Positions 17,309-25,898 are shown, numbered from the stretch's first letter. The stretch: DNA of 64,000 nt from Streptomyces asoensis (GCF_013085465.1 NZ_CP049838.1:7998001-8062000), one strand, 5' to 3'. A program made the numbers and translations. Notes: generated by a model from the sequence alone, not told the origin.

Positions 17309-19332
17309 GCGGGGACCTCCAGGGGGTCGAGCTTGTTCGCTTTCCGGATCTCGTCGACGATGCGGCCGATGATTCCGGTGATGTCGAAGTCCTTCGGGGT
17401 GAAGACCGCGGCCACGCCGGCAGCCCTGAGCTGTTCGGCGTCTCCATTCGGGATGATGCCACCGGCGATCACCGGGATGTCTGTGGCACCGGCCACACGC
17501 AGCCGTTCGAGGACGTCCGGCACCAGCTGGGCGTGCGAGCCGGACAGGATGGACAGGCCGACGGCGTGCACGTCCTCCTCCAGCGCGGCGTCCACGATCT
17601 GCTCGGGCGTCAGCCGGATGCCCTGGTAGACCACCTCGAAGCCGGCGTCCCGCGCGCGGACGGCTATCTGCTCGGCGCCGTTGGAGTGCCCGTCCAGGCC
17701 CGGCTTGCCGACCAGGAAGCGCAGCTTGCCGACGCCCATGTCCTTCGCGGTCACGTCGACCCTGCGGCGGACGTCGGCCATGGCCGAGCCCTCCTCGGCC
17801 GGGACCGCCACCGGCGCCGACGACACGCCGGTCGGGGCGCGGAACTCGCCGAACACCTCACGCAGCGCCCCGGCCCACTCGCCGGTCGTGACCCCGGCGC
17901 GGGCGCACTCCAGGGTGGCTTCCATGAGGTTGGCGGTGCCCTTGGCGGCCTCCTTCAGCTTCTCCAGCGCCTTGCACGGACGCGGGTGGTTGAAGGGCGG
18001 CTGGTAGCGGGTGTCGCGCCAGTTCTCGAGGGAGGCGATGACACGGGCCTCGACCGCCGGGTCGACCGTCTGGATGGCCGTGTCGAGATCCGCGGTGAGC
18101 GGGTTGGGCTCGGTCGTCTCGAAGATGTTGACGCCGATGATCTTCTCCTGCCCGGACTCGATCCGGGCCCTGCGCTCGGCGTGCGAGGAGACGAGCTGCG
18201 ACTTGAGGTAGCCGGACTCGACGGCGGCCATCGCGCCGCCCATCTCCTGGATCCGCTCGATCTCCGTGAGGGACTCCTCGACCAGCTCGCCCACCTTGGT
18301 CTCGATGACCTTCGAGCCCTCGAAGATGTCCTCGTACTCCAGCAGGTCGCTCTCCAGGGCGAGCACCTGCTGGATACGCAGCGACCACTGCTGGTCCCAG
18401 GGGCGGGGGAGGCCCAGGGCCTCGTTCCAGGCGGGGAGCTGCACGGCACGCGCGCGTGCGTCCTTCGACAGCGTCACGGCGAGCATCTCGAGGACGATCC
18501 GCTGGACGTTGTTCTCCGGCTGCGCCTCGGTCAGGCCCAGGGAGTTGACCTGGACGCCGTAGCGGAAGCGGCGCTGCTTGGCGTTCTCGATGCCGTAGCG
18601 CTCCCGGGTGATCCGGTCCCAGATGCGGCCGAAGGCGCGCATCTTGCACATCTCCTCGACGAAGCGGACGCCCGCGTTGACGAAGAAGGAGATCCGGGCG
18701 ACGACATCGCCGAACTTCTCGGCCGGCACCTGCCCGGAGTCGCGGACGGCGTCCAGCACGGCGATCGCCGTGGACATCGCGTACGCGATCTCCTGGACCG
18801 GCGTGGCCCCGGCCTCCTGTAGGTGGTAGCTACAGATGTTGATCGGGTTCCACTTCGGGATGTGGGAGACCGTGTACGCGATCATGTCCGTCGTGAGACG
18901 GAGGCTCGGCCCCGGCGGGAACACGTGCGTGCCCCGGGACAGGTACTCCTTGACGATGTCGTTCTGGGTCGTGCCCTGGAGCAGGGTGATGTCCGCGCCC
19001 TGCTCCTCGGCGACGACCTGATAGAGCGCCAGCAGCCACATGGCGGTGGCGTTGATCGTCATCGAGGTGTTCATCTGCTCCAGGGGGATGTCCTGGAACA
19101 GCCTGCGCATGTCACCGAGATGGGCCACCGGCACGCCGACCCGGCCGACCTCGCCGCGGGCGAGGACGTGGTCGGAGTCGTAGCCGGTCTGGGTGGGCAG
19201 GTCGAACGCGACCGACAGACCCGTCTGGCCCTTGGCGAGGTTGCGCCGGTACAGCTCGTTGGACGCCTCGGCCGTGGAGTGACCGGCGTACGTGCGCATG
19301 AGCCACGGCCGGTCCTTCTGACGCTCAGTCAT
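17305..19332 (-). CDS. Ethylmalonyl-CoA mutase (coenzyme B12-dependent)
   Basis: Protein of 675 residues. The N-terminal TIM barrel (about 1-520) begins with RPWLMRTYAGHSTAEASNE, typical of the MeaA-type mutases. The C-terminal B12-binding domain (about 530-660) contains the lower-ligand motif in GLDGHSNGAEQ and GLSILSGSH. It rearranges ethylmalonyl-CoA to methylsuccinyl-CoA. It stands alone, unlike the two-subunit methylmalonyl-CoA mutase, and sits between ccr (17 bases upstream) and the lyase, confirming the assignment over methylmalonyl- or isobutyryl-CoA mutase. In S. coelicolor this gene is named meaA. Confidence 0.94.
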   Translation of the reverse strand: MTERQKDRPWLMRTYAGHSTAEASNELYRRNLAKGQTGLSVAFDLPTQTGYDSDHVLARGEVGRVGVPVAHLGDMRRLFQDIPLEQMNTSMTINATAMWLLALYQVVAEEQGADITLLQGTTQNDIVKEYLSRGTHVFPPGPSLRLTTDMIAYTVSHIPKWNPINICSYHLQEAGATPVQEIAYAMSTAIAVLDAVRDSGQVPAEKFGDVVARISFFVNAGVRFVEEMCKMRAFGRIWDRITRERYGIENAKQRRFRYGVQVNSLGLTEAQPENNVQRIVLEMLAVTLSKDARARAVQLPAWNEALGLPRPWDQQWSLRIQQVLALESDLLEYEDIFEGSKVIETKVGELVEESLTEIERIQEMGGAMAAVESGYLKSQLVSSHAERRARIESGQEKIIGVNIFETTEPNPLTADLDTAIQTVDPAVEARVIASLENWRDTRYQPPFNHPRPCKALEKLKEAAKGTANLMEATLECARAGVTTGEWAGALREVFGEFRAPTGVSSAPVAVPAEEGSAMADVRRRVDVTAKDMGVGKLRFLVGKPGLDGHSNGAEQIAVRARDAGFEVVYQGIRLTPEQIVDAALEEDVHAVGLSILSGSHAQLVPDVLERLRVAGATDIPVIAGGIIPNGDAEQLRAAGVAAVFTPKDFDITGIIGRIVDEIRKANKLDPLEVPA

Positions 19333-19349
19333 CTATGACCTCGGGTGTC

Positions 19350-20693
19350 TCAGATGTTGCGGAAGCGGTTGATGGCGTCGATGTGCTGGGCGCGCTTCTC
19401 CTCGTCGCGCACACCCAGACCCTCCTGGGGGGCCAGCGCGAGGACGCCGACCTTGCCCTGGTGGAGGTTGCGGTGCACGTCGTAGGCGGCCTGGCCGGTC
19501 TCCTCCAGGGAGTAGACCTTCGACAGCGTCGGGTGGATCTTGCCCTTCGCGATCAGCCGGTTGGCCTCCCAGGCCTCGCGGTAGTTGGCGAAGTGCGAGC
19601 CGATGATCCGCTTCAGGGACATCCACAGGTAGCGGTTGTCGTACTCGTGCATGTAGCCCGAGGTCGAGGCGCAGGTGGTGATGGTGCCGCCCTTGCGGGT
19701 GACGTAGACCGAGGCGCCGAAGGTCTCGCGACCGGGGTGCTCGAAGACGATGTCGATGTCCTCGCCGCCGGTGAACTCGCGGATGCGCTTGCCGAAACGC
19801 TTCCACTCCTTCGGGTCCTGGGTCCGCTCGTCCTTCCAGAACTTGTAGCCCTCGGCGTTGCGGTCGATGACCGCCTCGGCGCCCATGGCCCGGCAGATGT
19901 CGGCCTTCTCGGGGGAGGAGACGACACAGATCGGGTTGGCGCCGCCGGCCAGCGCGAACTGCGTGGCGTAGCTGCCGAGTCCGCCGCTGGCGCCCCAGAT
20001 CAGGACGTTGTCGCCCTGCTTCATGCCGGCGCCGTTGCGGGAGACCAGCTGCCGGTACGCGGTGGAGTTGACGAGGCCGGGGGCCGCCGCCTCCTCCCAC
20101 GACAGGTGGTCCGGCTTCGGCATCAGCTGGTTGGACTTGACCAGGGCGATCTCCGCCAGGCCGCCGAAGTTGGTCTCGAAGCCCCAGATGCGCTGCTCGG
20201 GGTCGAGCATCGTGTCGTTGTGGCCGTCGGACGACTCCAGCTCGACGGACAGACAGTGCGCGACGACCTCGTCGCCCGGCTTCCAGGCGTTGACGCCCGG
20301 GCCGGTACGCAGGACGACGCCCGCCAGGTCGGAACCGATGACGTGGTAGGGCAGGTCGTGCCGCTTGGTGAGCTCGCTGAGCCTGCCGTAGCGCTCCAGG
20401 AAGGAGAACGTCGACACCGGCTCGAAGATCGAGGTCCACACGGAGTTGTAGTTGACCGAGGAGGCCATGACGGCCACCAGGGCCTCGCCCGGACCGAGCT
20501 CGGGCAGGGCCACCTCGTCCAGGTGGAGGGACTTGCGGGGGTCCTTGTCGCGGGTCTCGAGCCCGGCGAACAGCTCCGTCTCGTCCTTGTGCACGGTGAT
20601 CGCGCGGTACGACTCGGGGAGCGGCAGAGCGGCGAAGTCGTCCGGTGTCGAGTCCGGCGACTGGATCGCGTCCAGAATCTTCTGCATGGTCAC
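19350..20693 (-). CDS. ccr: Crotonyl-CoA carboxylase/reductase
   Basis: Protein of 447 residues, the usual Ccr length. This zinc-independent MDR-family enzyme reductively carboxylates crotonyl-CoA with NADPH and CO2 to ethylmalonyl-CoA, the signature step of the ethylmalonyl-CoA pathway and a source of unusual polyketide extenders. Visible are ESYRAITVHKDETELF, the Rossmann segment LIWGASGGLGSYATQFA, and EHPGRETFGASVYVTR. The GTG at 20693 has GGAGG seven bases upstream, whereas the ATG two codons inside would be 13 bases away, so GTG is chosen. It is the first gene of the five-gene ccr-mutase-lyase-maoC-acd transcript and has a promoter with a palindrome in its spacer. Confidence 0.97.
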   Translation of the reverse strand: MTMQKILDAIQSPDSTPDDFAALPLPESYRAITVHKDETELFAGLETRDKDPRKSLHLDEVALPELGPGEALVAVMASSVNYNSVWTSIFEPVSTFSFLERYGRLSELTKRHDLPYHVIGSDLAGVVLRTGPGVNAWKPGDEVVAHCLSVELESSDGHNDTMLDPEQRIWGFETNFGGLAEIALVKSNQLMPKPDHLSWEEAAAPGLVNSTAYRQLVSRNGAGMKQGDNVLIWGASGGLGSYATQFALAGGANPICVVSSPEKADICRAMGAEAVIDRNAEGYKFWKDERTQDPKEWKRFGKRIREFTGGEDIDIVFEHPGRETFGASVYVTRKGGTITTCASTSGYMHEYDNRYLWMSLKRIIGSHFANYREAWEANRLIAKGKIHPTLSKVYSLEETGQAAYDVHRNLHQGKVGVLALAPQEGLGVRDEEKRAQHIDAINRFRNI

Positions 20694-20922
20694 GGTGTTG
20701 CCTCCGGCGGTGAGCGCCCTGAGGGCGGGGCGCTGAGGGTTACGTCGGTGCTGCTGAGGGTTTGGGGTGAACGTGCCGTCGGTTCGGCGGATGTGCTGTT
20801 CGGCAGCGCTTTGTGGCGCGGGAGGTTGCCTGTGACGCAGGCGTCCGGGCGCGCAAACCATGAGCTTGCGGGGACAGCCGGCGTACGAAAGGTCTCTGCA
20901 CGCCGGCCGCCCGGACACCTTC
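20694..20922 (-). other. Long 5' leader of ccr with a hairpin before the ribosome site
   Basis: No gene is seen here. If the predicted promoter is right, ccr mRNA has a leader of about 220 bases. Near its end, AGCGCCC (20728-20734 on the minus strand) can pair with GGGCGCT (20713-20719), 7 bp around an 8-base loop, just upstream of the GGAGG at 20701-20705. No known riboswitch was recognised. Confidence 0.45.
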
Positions 20923-20951
20923 AACGTATGACACCGCGTGTCACCCCGCAA
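20923..20951 (-). promoter_or_regulatory. Predicted ccr promoter with palindromic operator in its spacer
   Basis: On the minus strand TTGCGG (20951-20946) and TACGTT (20928-20923) are separated by 17 bases, matching -35/-10 spacing of the principal sigma factor. The spacer contains the perfect palindrome TGACAC-GCG-GTGTCA (20943-20929). A TetR-family gene lies directly upstream on the same strand and is the obvious candidate binder. Start site and binding are predictions. Confidence 0.6.
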
Positions 20952-21062
20952 GGCACTGAGTGCCAGAACTTGGTCTCAGCTGAAATCTTTACGTAACAAA
21001 TGAGCGATGATCGATCGAACGGGCTCTGAAATGTGCGCGAAAAGGGGCTCTGACATGCCAAA
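20952..21062. other. Gene-free stretch between tetR and ccr
   Basis: Moderately AT-richer than its surroundings (for example ATCTTTACGTAACAAATGAG at 20985-21004). It holds no open frame that looks coding. It completes the 425-base interval between the ccr start and the TetR stop. Confidence 0.5.
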
Positions 21063-21086
21063 ACGGCCACCCGGTGGGGTGGCCGT
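21063..21086 (-). terminator. Hairpin after the TetR gene
   Basis: ACGGCCACCC (21063-21072) and GGGTGGCCGT (21077-21086) form a perfect 10-bp stem with loop GGTG, 33 bases beyond the TetR stop on the minus strand. It would separate the tetR transcript from the ccr promoter. Confidence 0.85.
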
Positions 21087-21118
21087 CGTCACAGCGTGAA
21101 AGGGGTTCCGAGGGGTGC

Positions 21119-21934
21119 TCAGCGCTCCTTGAGAGCCTGCTCGATGGTGCGCATGACCTCGTCCAGCGAGGCGTCGGTGCGGGCGACCGTCACCAGGACC
21201 TCGCCCTGTGCGGAGACCACCGCAGGGGCGGGCTGGGGGGCGCCGGCGCTGCTGCGGCCGGCTCCGATGCCCGTCCCGAACGTCTTCCGCACGATCGCGA
21301 AGGCATGGTCGAGCTGGGTCTCGACGTCGCCCTGGCCGCCGGCCCTCAGCCAGCGCCGCAGCACGTGGTTGTGGGCCGTGACCACGGCGGACGCGGCGAC
21401 CTCGGCGAGCAGCGGATCGTCGTTGGCGTCGTCGTCGTGGGCGTGCTCGTCGAAGTGGCCGAGGAGGTAGCGGGTGAAGAGGCGCTCGTAGCGGGCCACC
21501 GAAGCGATCTCCGCCTCGCGCAGGGTGGGCACCTCGCGCGTCAGCTTGTAGCGGGCGACCGAGATCTCCGGCCGGGCCGCGTACATCTTCATGACCTCTT
21601 TGATGCCGCGGCACACCGTGTCGAGCGGATGCTCGTGCGCCGGGGCCGCGTTGAGCACGGCCTCCGCCCGGATCAAGGTGTCGTCGTGGTCGGGGAAGAT
21701 CGCCTCTTCCTTGGAGCGGAAGTGACGGAAGAAGGTCCGGCGGGCGACTCCGGCCGCGGCCGCGATCTCGTCGACGGTGGTCGCCTCGTACCCCTTGGTC
21801 GCGAACAGCTCCATCGCCGCGGCCGCCAGTTCTCGGCGCATCTTGAGCCGCTGGGCTGCCGCGCGGCTGCCCGCGGCACTCTCCGGCGCGTCGGGCGTGG
21901 CGGGTGTACGTGAGGACCTGGCGGGCTGGGGCAT
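21119..21934 (-). CDS. TetR-family transcriptional regulator, candidate ccr regulator
   Basis: Protein of 271 residues, long for TetR. An Ala/Pro/Ser-rich N-terminal arm of about 35 residues precedes the helix-turn-helix: MELFATKGYEATTVDEIAAA with AGVARRTFFRHFRSKEEAI. The ligand domain follows to about residue 225, and the last 40 residues form a Pro/Ala linker and a charged helix (AQGEVLVTVARTDASLDEVM). The ATG at 21934 is chosen; an in-frame ATG at 21952 is also possible because neither has a strong ribosome site. It lies between the 3-hydroxyacyl-CoA dehydrogenase and ccr, all on the minus strand, which points to control of C4-CoA metabolism. Confidence 0.9.
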   Translation of the reverse strand: MPQPARSSRTPATPDAPESAAGSRAAAQRLKMRRELAAAAMELFATKGYEATTVDEIAAAAGVARRTFFRHFRSKEEAIFPDHDDTLIRAEAVLNAAPAHEHPLDTVCRGIKEVMKMYAARPEISVARYKLTREVPTLREAEIASVARYERLFTRYLLGHFDEHAHDDDANDDPLLAEVAASAVVTAHNHVLRRWLRAGGQGDVETQLDHAFAIVRKTFGTGIGAGRSSAGAPQPAPAVVSAQGEVLVTVARTDASLDEVMRTIEQALKER

Positions 21935-21983
21935 GACCCGAACGTACTGCATGTGCGCAGCTCGGTGCGCCTGTCCGGGGTTT

Positions 21984-22006
21984 CCCCCGCCCTCGGCGGG
22001 CGGGGG
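21984..22006 (-). terminator. GC-rich hairpin after the 3-hydroxyacyl-CoA dehydrogenase gene
   Basis: CCCCCGCCC (21984-21992) pairs with GGGCGGGGG (21998-22006) around a 5-base loop, 64 bases past the dehydrogenase stop and just upstream of tetR. Confidence 0.65.
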
Positions 22007-22070
22007 CCCGAGGGCGGGGTCGAGCAGCCCGCCCCAGTCCTCGTCTGCGCGGAGCCGGTCGCCGATGCCG

Positions 22071-23876
22071 TCAGCGGCGGGCATATTCGCGGAAGCCACG
22101 GCCGGTCTTGCGGCCGAGGCAGCCCGCGGCCACCAGGTGCTCCAGGAGCGGGGCGGGGGCCAGGCCCGGGTCCCGGAACTCCCGGTGCAGCACCTTCTCG
22201 ATCGCCAGGGAGACGTCGAGTCCGACGACGTCCAGCAGCTCGAAGGGGCCCATCGGGTAGCCGCCGCCCAGCCTCATCGCCGCGTCGATGTCGTCGAGGG
22301 ACGCGTAGTGCTCCTGGACCATCTTGATCGCGTTGTTGAGGTACGGGAAGAGCAGCGCGTTCACGATGAAGCCCGCGCGGTCCCCGCAGTCCACCGCGTG
22401 CTTCTTGATCCGCCCGCACACCTCGCGGACCGTCGCGTGGACGTCGTCGGCCGTCAGCACCGTACGCACGACCTCGACCAGCTTCATCGCGGGCGCCGGG
22501 TTGAAGAAGTGCATCCCGATCACGTCCTGCGGGCGCGAGGTGGCGCGGGCGCAGGCGACGACCGGCAGCGAGGAGGTCGTCGTGGCGAGGACCGCGCCGG
22601 GCTTGCACACCTTGTCCAGCGTCGCGAAGAGCTGCTGCTTGATCTCGAGGTCCTCGGCGACCGCCTCGAGCGCCAGGTCGACGTCGGCGAAGGCGTCGTA
22701 GGAGCCGGCCGGGGTGATCCGGTCCAGGATCTGGGCGGCGGCCTCCGCGGTCAGCCGGCCCTTGTCGACCGAGCGGGAGAGCGACTTGCCGATCCTGGCC
22801 TTGGCGGTCTGCGCCTTCTCCTCGCTGCGGGCGGCGAGGACGACGTCGTAGCCGGCCTTGGCGAAGACCTCGGCGATACCGGAGGCCATGGTGCCGGAGC
22901 CGGCCACGCCGACCGAGCTGACCGGGCGACCGGGGGCCCCGCCGGCGCCGGACAGGGGCGTCAGCGCGTCCGGGACGACCGTCGCGCTGTCCGGGGCGTC
23001 GTAGGTGTAGAAGCCGCGGCCCGACTTACGGCCGGTCAGGCCCGCCTCGCTGAGCTGCTTGAGGATCGGCGCGGGAGCGTGCAGCCGGTCGTGGGACTCG
23101 GCGTACATGACCTCCAGGACCGTACGGGCCGTGTCGACGCCGATCAGGTCGAGCAGGGCGAGCGGGCCCATCGGCAGTCCGCAGCCCAGCCGCATCGCGG
23201 CGTCGATGTCCTCTCGGGAGGCGTACCGGGCCTCGTACATCGCGGCGGCCTGGTTGAGGTAGCCGAACAGCAGGCCGTCGGCGACGAAGCCGGGGCGGTC
23301 GCCGACCGCGACCGGCTCCTTGCCGAGGTCGAGGGCGAGGTTGGTGACGGCGGTGACCGCGGTGGGCGCGGTCAGCACCGAGGAGACGACCTCGACCAGC
23401 TTCATGGCCGGCGCCGGGTTGAAGAAGTGCAGGCCCAACACCCGCTCCGGACGCGCCGAGTCGGCGGCGAGCCGGGTCACGGAGAGCGCGTTGGTGCCGG
23501 TGGCGAGGATGGTCTCGGGCCGCACCAGCCCGTCCAGCTCGCGGAAGATCTGCTGCTTGATCTCGTACGACTCCGGCGCCACCTCGATGACGAGGTCGGC
23601 GTCGGCCGCCGTGCGCAGGTCGGTGGAGACCCGGACGCGGGCCAGGGCCGCCGTGCGCTCCTGCTCGGTGAGCCGGCCGCGCTGCACGGCGCGGGCGGTG
23701 GAGGCCTCCAGCGCGGCGAGGGACCGCGCGGCCTGGGCCTCGCTGATGTCGATGCCGATCACCTCGCGCCCGGCCTTCGCCAGGACCTCGGTGATGCCGG
23801 TGCCCATGGTGCCGAGGCCGATGACGGCGATCGTCCGGAGCGGGGACAGAGGGGTGTCGGACAGGGGAGCGACCAT
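22071..23876 (-). CDS. Tandem-fused 3-hydroxyacyl-CoA dehydrogenase
   Basis: Protein of 601 residues, twice the usual 280-290 of a single 3-hydroxybutyryl-CoA dehydrogenase. Two full copies are visible, each with a Rossmann NAD motif (VIGLGTMGTGITEVLAKAG near residue 12, VGVAGSGTMASGIAEVFAKAG near 320), the catalytic-region motif GLHFFNPAPAMKLVEV or MHFFNPAPAMKLVEV, and DRPGFVADGLLF or DRAGFIVNALLF. There is no enoyl-CoA hydratase domain. The likely role is acetoacetyl-CoA to 3-hydroxybutyryl-CoA, feeding crotonyl-CoA to Ccr. ATG 23876 has TGGAG six to seven bases upstream. It is followed by tetR and ccr on the same strand. Confidence 0.92.
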   Translation of the reverse strand: MVAPLSDTPLSPLRTIAVIGLGTMGTGITEVLAKAGREVIGIDISEAQAARSLAALEASTARAVQRGRLTEQERTAALARVRVSTDLRTAADADLVIEVAPESYEIKQQIFRELDGLVRPETILATGTNALSVTRLAADSARPERVLGLHFFNPAPAMKLVEVVSSVLTAPTAVTAVTNLALDLGKEPVAVGDRPGFVADGLLFGYLNQAAAMYEARYASREDIDAAMRLGCGLPMGPLALLDLIGVDTARTVLEVMYAESHDRLHAPAPILKQLSEAGLTGRKSGRGFYTYDAPDSATVVPDALTPLSGAGGAPGRPVSSVGVAGSGTMASGIAEVFAKAGYDVVLAARSEEKAQTAKARIGKSLSRSVDKGRLTAEAAAQILDRITPAGSYDAFADVDLALEAVAEDLEIKQQLFATLDKVCKPGAVLATTTSSLPVVACARATSRPQDVIGMHFFNPAPAMKLVEVVRTVLTADDVHATVREVCGRIKKHAVDCGDRAGFIVNALLFPYLNNAIKMVQEHYASLDDIDAAMRLGGGYPMGPFELLDVVGLDVSLAIEKVLHREFRDPGLAPAPLLEHLVAAGCLGRKTGRGFREYARR

Positions 23877-24312
23877 CGCGGGACTCCAGAAATGAGGTGA
23901 CGACTGGGAACGCGCCCGGGTGCGCCGAGCGGCCTCTGCGAGGCCCGGGCGCACCGGGTGCGGTGAAGGATTTGCGGGTGTTGCCGGGCTGACAAGCGCA
24001 CACGCCCGGTGCCGTCGCCGGGGGCGTGCACACGCCCGGAGCGAACGGGAGATCCGACCGGCCCTGTCCCGTGGCCGGGTCGTACAGCGGTACAGGTGGT
24101 ACCGAACCGACTTCTCGCGGCGACTGCGTCACCAGGCCACCACGAGGAGGTGAAGCGAGTGATTGACTCGCTCGTATGAGCTTAACCGGTGGGTAACGAG
24201 CGCGCCAGCCCCTGGGACTGTGACCTGTTTCGCTCGAACGTCCCCACCCGGCCGGGTGGGCCAGGTGCCCGGTTTGCGCCTCCGCGCACAGCACAGCCCC
24301 TACGCTCGGCAC
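23877..24312. other. 436-base divergent intergenic region
   Basis: Between the 3-hydroxyacyl-CoA dehydrogenase and the HEAT-repeat gene, read outward in both directions. I see no convincing gene. It contains an inverted repeat AGCGAGT-gattg-ACTCGCT (24154-24172). A GAGGAGG ribosome-like site there precedes a six-codon GTG frame, which I do not call. Confidence 0.6.
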
Positions 24313-24888
24313 ATGGACGAAGAGTTGCGATCACTCACGGAGCGCTTACGGCGCGAGTCCGGCGCGACGGCGGCCTACGAGCGGCTGGAGCGTACCGCGG
24401 ACCACGACGAACTGGCGTGCGTGCTCACCGAGTCGGGGCAGCCCCTCTGGGCCCGCGAGCTGGCCGCGTTCCGGCTGGGATGCGCCGGGGACCGGCGTGC
24501 CTTCGAGGCGCTCGTCCTGCTGCTCAACCACCGGGACCCGCCGCGCTGCGCCTCCGCCGCCCACGCGCTGACCCGGCTCGACGATCCCCGCACCGCCCGC
24601 GCCGCGGCCGCCCTGGCCACCAACGAACTGCGCGTCGCCTACGCCCTGCACCCGGTCCGGCTGCTGGTGGACCTGCGCGCACCCGAGTCCGTACCCGCGC
24701 TGATCACGACCCTGCGGCGACGCCTGCGCCCGCACGACCCCCACCGCCGGGTGGCCCTCGCCTGCGTGGAGGGCCTGGGCACCCTGGCCGACGACCGCGC
24801 CCGACCGGTCCTGAACGACGCCCTGGCCCACCCGGCACTGGCGGAGGCGGCCGTACACGCGCTGGCACGCATTCCCCGGCAGCGCTGA
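24313..24888 (+). CDS. HEAT-repeat protein
   Basis: Protein of 191 residues built from alpha-helical HEAT-like repeats. Examples are ELAAFRLGCAGDRRAFEALVLLLNHRDPPRCASAAHALTRL read as helix pairs around residues 55-90, RAAAALATNELRVAYALHPV, and SVPALITTLRRRL followed by ALACVEGLGTLADDRARPVL. This solenoid is a protein-binding scaffold rather than an enzyme. The ATG at 24313 is used. The stop lies 31 bases before the convergent GNAT gene. Partner unknown. Confidence 0.82.
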   Translation: MDEELRSLTERLRRESGATAAYERLERTADHDELACVLTESGQPLWARELAAFRLGCAGDRRAFEALVLLLNHRDPPRCASAAHALTRLDDPRTARAAAALATNELRVAYALHPVRLLVDLRAPESVPALITTLRRRLRPHDPHRRVALACVEGLGTLADDRARPVLNDALAHPALAEAAVHALARIPRQR

Positions 24889-24919
24889 GGGCACCGGACC
24901 GACGGGCGTGAGCGCGCCT

Positions 24920-25447
24920 TCAGAGGGGCAGGTGCCCGAGGTGCCGCACCTCGGGCACCGCGACGCCCTCCACCTCGAAGGGCTCCTCGGCGCCGTCCGC
25001 GTGAAGGCCGGCACGCTCGTAGAAGCGGCGGGCCGTGGCGTTGCCCTTGAGGACCCAGAGGTACGTGCGGGAGTACCCGAGGGCGCCGGCCCGCCGCACC
25101 GACTCCTGGAGAAGCACCCGCCCGACACCCCTGCCGAGGTACTCGGTGTCGACGTAGATCGCGTACAACTCGGTGTCGTCGGCGCGGACTTCGCCGTCGC
25201 GGCAGCCGCCGTGGGCGGCCCGGCCGACCACCCTCCCGGCCTGTTCCACGACCAGGTTCACCACGCCGGCACCGCCCTGCCCGAAGCGGGCGCGGCGCCG
25301 CTCCGCGTCCTCGGCGACGCTCGGCGCGTCCAGGTACGGCTGCGGCAGCAGGCCCCGGTAGGCGCTCTGCCGGCCGCGGATCCGGATCTCGGAGACGCGG
25401 TCGACGTCGGCGAGCGCCATGTCCCGTACGACGAGCGCGGGAGTCAT
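24920..25447 (-). CDS. GNAT-family N-acetyltransferase
   Basis: Protein of 175 residues. The acetyl-CoA-binding motif A is YIDVEYLGRGVGRVLL-like, seen as VDTEYLGRGVGRVLLQE (about residues 105-121), followed by motif B AGALGYSRTYLWVLKGNATARRFYERAGL. The substrate amine is not evident. The start overlaps the RidA stop as ATGA at 25444-25447, so the two are co-translated; RidA removes reactive enamine/imine intermediates, which gives no clear substrate hint. Confidence 0.9.
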   Translation of the reverse strand: MTPALVVRDMALADVDRVSEIRIRGRQSAYRGLLPQPYLDAPSVAEDAERRRARFGQGGAGVVNLVVEQAGRVVGRAAHGGCRDGEVRADDTELYAIYVDTEYLGRGVGRVLLQESVRRAGALGYSRTYLWVLKGNATARRFYERAGLHADGAEEPFEVEGVAVPEVRHLGHLPL

Positions 25448-25842
25448 TCGCTCAGCACCGCGAAAGCCTCGATCTCCATCAGGAAGTCCGGGTGGATCAG
25501 GGCGGCGACCTGTACGGCCGAGGCGGCGGGGAGGCGGTCGTCGGGTATGTGGGCGGTGCGGGCCGCGCGGATCGCGGGCATATGGGCCATGTCCGTGACG
25601 AAATAGGTGAGTTTGACGACGTCGTCGAAGGTCGCGCCGGCCGCGGCGAGGCAGCGGCGCAGATTCTCGAAGACCTGGCGGGCCTGGGCCTGCGGGTCGC
25701 CCTCGCCGACCAGCCTGCGGTGTTCGTCGAGCGGGAGCTGACCGGCGACGGCCACGAAACGGCCGGTGCCCATGACGACATGTGAGTACTGGGCCGCGGC
25801 GGCGACTCCGTCGGGGGCGGGGATCCTGGTCGGTTCGCTCAT
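25444..25842 (-). CDS. RidA family protein (enamine/imine deaminase)
   Basis: Protein of 132 residues, the normal size for the trimeric RidA/YjgF family. Family features include the substrate-pocket strands VAVAGQLPLDE, VFENLRRCLAAAGATFDDVVKLTYFVTDM and the C-terminal ASAVQVAALIHPDFLMEIEAFAV. The Arg105 equivalent of RidA proper is replaced, since the position before ASA carries VQVAAL with no clear PxxRxx motif, so it may be an Rid2-7-type member with unknown substrate. Start ATG at 25842. Coupled to the GNAT gene downstream. Confidence 0.88.
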   Translation of the reverse strand: MSEPTRIPAPDGVAAAAQYSHVVMGTGRFVAVAGQLPLDEHRRLVGEGDPQAQARQVFENLRRCLAAAGATFDDVVKLTYFVTDMAHMPAIRAARTAHIPDDRLPAASAVQVAALIHPDFLMEIEAFAVLSE

Positions 25843-25898
25843 GCGTCCATGGTGGACCACGGGTCCGACAACGCCCCCGACGGGTCGGTGATCACCGC

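Noticed and set aside
24159..24179. Six-codon GTG frame behind GAGGAGG, possible leader peptide
   Set aside because: Too short to support, and the ribosome-like site may be chance in a purine-rich stretch. The downstream gene starts 134 bases later.
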